This document shows positions 39,934 to 42,139 of a stretch of 42,139 bases of DNA, in pieces. A program made the position numbers and the translations under genes. The notes under the pieces are model-generated. The model worked only from the letters and a program-made list of their open reading frames with translations. It was not told the DNA's origin and searched no databases. Numbering within the stretch: the first letter of the stretch is position 1; each line of letters begins with the position of its first letter. Origin of the DNA: Candidatus Sungbacteria bacterium RIFCSPLOWO2_01_FULL_47_32 (GTDB lineage Bacteria > Patescibacteriota > Minisyncoccia > Sungbacterales > GWA2-42-14); the NCBI GenBank assembly GCA_001820685.1, contig MHQP01000002.1, positions 1-42,139 of the forward strand, in the 5' to 3' direction.

Positions 39934-41050
39934 CGTGCTATCGCACTTCCATGCTGTTCATCGTCTGGTCGGTTTTCCCCGGCTTCAGACGGCGCTCAAT
40001 GGCCCGCCCCTTGGTCGGCCTTCTCGGATGGTGCGGACATCCGTGCCTAGCTCATCCGTATTGGCTCCGAGTCGAGCACTTCGGGCCTCACCGCTGTTAT
40101 TTTGCCTCTCCGGCTTCCGCGGAACGAAGACGGAGATTTTGGCGGACCGGGGCCCCGCCTGGAGCAGATGGGGAGGTGTTTCGGTTCCGCACGGCGGAAC
40201 CCTACTCGCCTCGGCATCTTTCCGGTCCATGAACCTCATCGCGGTTTCCCGCGTTGTTGTTTTCTCCCGATGCGGATTTATACCCTCTTGGCGACTCCAG
40301 GACGCTTGGGCCTGGCTGTTCCGCCGGCAAGTTGGGCACTATGCGAACACCCGGAGGACTGGCCTCCGGCGCGCCGCATCGGGATTTCCTGTCTGCTCCG
40401 ATGTCCATCGGAGCAGGTTGGTTTCTGTCCGTCCCGACGGGTATCGGGACGGGTTGGTGTTTCCCCCCCGAGAGGGGAATCCCGGCAAGCACGCGTTCCG
40501 CACCGCCGTTTGTGCGCCGCTTTAAGGCAAGTGGCCAGCCTCGAGACACCCCGTTTCTGGCAGGATTCTCTCGTCCCTTATGCCTGGTTGGGCAGTTTGG
40601 GATCCCCCAGCAACCGAGTTTACAGCCCGGTGCCGAGTGTTGTTCCTCGCGGAAGCCTCGCAGTTCTCCTCTTCGGAGAGCGAGAGCGGTCAGCATAAGC
40701 TCTGGTGCGGTGGGGAGCCGTGGTGTCCCGCCGAAGCGAGGCATTGTCCCCGTGGCCCACCGCAACAGAACAGTCGCCTACACAGAGCGAGTGTCTGCCC
40801 CTTTCGGTTGGCTCCCGCGAGGAAGTTTTGCGAGACGCAGTGAAGGAATCGGACTTCTCCCGCCGCACGTGCACGAAGCACGGACCGTGGGTTCCTATCC
40901 TCCCGCCATGCGGCTTGCCATCCAGCAACCGCGTCTCAAGAACTCGCCTTGTCCGTTCCGCTTTCGGCGGAATTAGGGCTTTGACGGCGAAAAAAATAAA
41001 CGAAATTTTCATTCACTCACTTTTTTCGCTGTCCGGCTAAGCTGGGCTAA

Positions 41051-41065
41051 TCGAGCTAAGCTCGA
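41051..41065. repeat. AGCT-type hairpin (copy 3)
   Basis: TCGAGCT (41051-41057) and AGCTCGA (41059-41065). It is close to the hairpin at 20302-20318, which shares TCGAGCT and AGCTCGA. Confidence 0.6.
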
Positions 41066-41728
41066 CTGTCAGATTTTTAAAAAGTTTTGGTTCGGGAGAG
41101 TGGTTAGCTCTCCCGAACCGATGATGCTGGAGCGGGGCGCTTGGGGCCCCTTTTACGGTGGCCGTGCGCAGAGGAGATCACGCTCCCGCGTTACCGCGCT
41201 TTGCAGCGCACGTACCGGCTCCAGATTTTTTGCGGACTACCAGGCCCATGGCCAAGTAGAGGTTTGTCGACCAGGTTCATCTCGAGGCTGACCTGGTCCA
41301 GTGGAATTTTCACTCCACAACCGTTGCAGCCCTGTGGTGGGAGCCGCATACCGCGTGTTTTTTGGCGGCATCCATCGGGTTTTTACAAGTGATGCAGATG
41401 GATGAGGGTGCTACCCTCAACGGCCGTCGTCGCCCGACAGTCCGTGCCGCCAGTTCGAAAGCCACCAGAAGCAACTTCCGTTGCTCGGTTCCGTCGCCGG
41501 AACCCTCGCTGGTGGCTATTTCCTTCGCCTGATGTGCCTTTCGGCAATCGGCGTGTTTTTCGCTACCGGACTAAGGGGCCGGCTCCCATCGGTGTAAAAC
41601 TGCCGGTCTAAGGGGCCCGGCGCCCATTTTTCGCCAAAGTATCGGCGGAAAAAGCTCATAAAAAACTAACTATTCTCGAACAAATCTGAATTTGTGAATA
41701 CTACTAAATTACGAGCTATTTCCGCCTG

Positions 41729-41764
41729 CCAAGCTTAGCTTGGCCAACCCAGCTAAGCTGGGTT
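41729..41764. repeat. Two adjacent AGCT-type hairpins (copies 4 and 5)
   Basis: CCAAGCT/AGCTTGG (41729-41735/41737-41743) and AACCCAGCT/AGCTGGGTT (41746-41754/41756-41764), each with a one-base centre. Confidence 0.65.
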
Positions 41765-42009
41765 AGTTATGGCTTTATTTTTAAAGGGAGCAAGGAGCAG
41801 GCCGAGGTTATCGGACCCGCCCCGCAGTAATGCTAATCCGCTTTGGGTGGGAAAACGCCATAAAATATCGCATTATGGACTTTTCTCGCGCAAAGAAGAT
41901 TTTTAATGACAGACTTTTATGTGTAGCTTATATAGGGTGTGCTGTCAACCCTGTTAGAGGTTCACCCACGGGGTCAAACCACATAAAACCCCCATAGCAA
42001 TATAATACT

Positions 42010-42037
42010 ATTATATCAAAACCATAGGATTTGTCAA
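42010..42037 (-). promoter_or_regulatory. Promoter of the large minus-strand RNA
   Basis: On the minus strand TTGACA (42032-42037), 16 bases, TATAAT (42010-42015). A second TTGACA lies inside the transcript at 41942-41947 with a weak -10 (TACACA), which may give a shorter RNA. Confidence 0.8.
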
Positions 42038-42112
42038 GTACTTGGGCCTACATTCTACTCCGAATCGCAATCAGTCCGCTTTGGCCCGCCACTATCTTGT
42101 AAAGTAGATAGT

Positions 42113-42139
42113 ATGGCAAAACAAATAACCAATGACCAA
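42113..42139 (+). CDS. Start of an unknown gene cut by the window edge
   Basis: ATG at 42113 opens a frame MAKQITNDQ to the window end. TAAAGT (42100-42105) ends seven bases before the ATG, as in the leaderless genes of this window. Nothing can be said about the product. Confidence 0.4.

Larger units (their letters stand above)
39901..42003 (-). ncRNA. Candidate ~2.1-kb structured non-coding RNA
   Basis: The minus strand has a promoter at 42010-42037 and a terminator at 39901-39933, with no convincing gene between. Perfect or near-perfect hairpins fill it (plus coordinates): 40183-40201 (8 bp), 40240-40253, 40351-40369 inside 40341-40379, 40393-40416, 40429-40452 (9 bp), 40868-40882, 41089-41119 (12 bp), 41269-41298, 41404-41418, a three-way junction 41460-41517 with arms 41470-41485 and 41487-41504, 41535-41546, and 41644-41726. 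Read as minus-strand RNA, 40240-40253 and 41535-41546 close with GAAA loops and 40727-40740 with C(UUCG)G, so the minus strand is the likely RNA. Open frames overlap on both strands in several frames, as expected in GC-rich non-coding DNA. I see no rRNA, RNase P or tmRNA signature. It may be one RNA or several in tandem. Confidence 0.6.

Noticed and set aside
40102-40976. Long overlapping open frames on both strands (for example 40254-40976 plus and 40202-40765 minus)
   Set aside because: They overlap in several frames, lack ribosome sites and recognisable domains, and read as proline/arginine/glycine-rich translations of GC-rich hairpins. A structured RNA explains the region better.
39901-42003. 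16S/23S rRNA, RNase P RNA or tmRNA
   Set aside because: None of the universal words of these RNAs was found on either strand, such as the 16S 530-loop, the RNase P GAGGAAAGTC core or a tmRNA tRNA-like end.
1-42139. CRISPR arrays, insertion sequences or prophage genes
   Set aside because: No regularly spaced repeats, no transposase or integrase motifs, and no phage structural genes were seen.

Overview
The window looks like a chromosomal segment from a Patescibacteria (CPR) lineage, most likely a Parcubacteria-type genome. The evidence is short intergenic gaps, compact core proteins, a Mur ligase without the usual N-terminal domain next to a FemAB-type transferase, few Shine-Dalgarno sequences, many T-rich terminators, and many small secreted or membrane proteins without a recognisable family. 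The assignment rests on recognised protein families and gene style, because no rRNA is present in the window.

Layout. 1-3.7 kb: end of an unknown gene, a membrane-anchored hypothetical protein, a DEDDy exonuclease fused to a WYL-like domain, a YkuK-family protein, a small secreted protein and a PHP-domain protein with altered metal ligands. 3.8-6.75 kb: a tightly coupled 2-oxoacid:ferredoxin oxidoreductase operon (gamma-delta fusion, alpha, beta). 6.9-10.4 kb (minus): a cell-wall cluster (FemAB-like transferase, membrane protein, P-loop kinase-like protein, MurE-like ligase). 10.4-19.2 kb: information processing (ruvA and uvrB divergent, rpsT, holA, a REC-only response regulator, polA, tsaE). 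19.3-23.3 kb: an accessory stretch with two lipoproteins, small ORFs, an amidinotransferase-fold protein, an inverted-repeat element and a two-gene small-protein operon behind a consensus promoter and a folded leader. 23.5-27.1 kb: ABC exporter, predicted PD-(D/E)XK-fold protein, tRNA-Arg(CCG) beside what looks like a broken second tRNA. 27.2-32.5 kb: orphan histidine kinase, a candidate small RNA, a beta-CASP RNase-like protein, a LOG/SLOG protein, an MgtC-like protein and an amino-acid permease. 32.5-39.6 kb: P2-type cation ATPase, small membrane proteins, a metzincin-like secreted protein, a half-size MFS protein and a 492-residue membrane protein flanked by 45-bp direct repeats.

The most unusual region is 39.9-42.0 kb. 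It is GC-rich and full of long perfect hairpins, and it has no convincing protein gene. On the minus strand it starts at a near-consensus promoter (TTGACA-16-TATAAT) and ends at a hairpin plus T-run. Several hairpins close with GAAA or C(UUCG)G loops only when the minus strand is read as RNA. I interpret it as a roughly 2.1-kb structured non-coding RNA (or a tandem of such RNAs) that I cannot assign to a known class.

Several genes (rpsT, the response regulator, the MFS gene and possibly the beta-CASP gene and the gene at the right edge) have a -10 box ending 6-7 bases before the start codon. This suggests leaderless mRNAs are common here.
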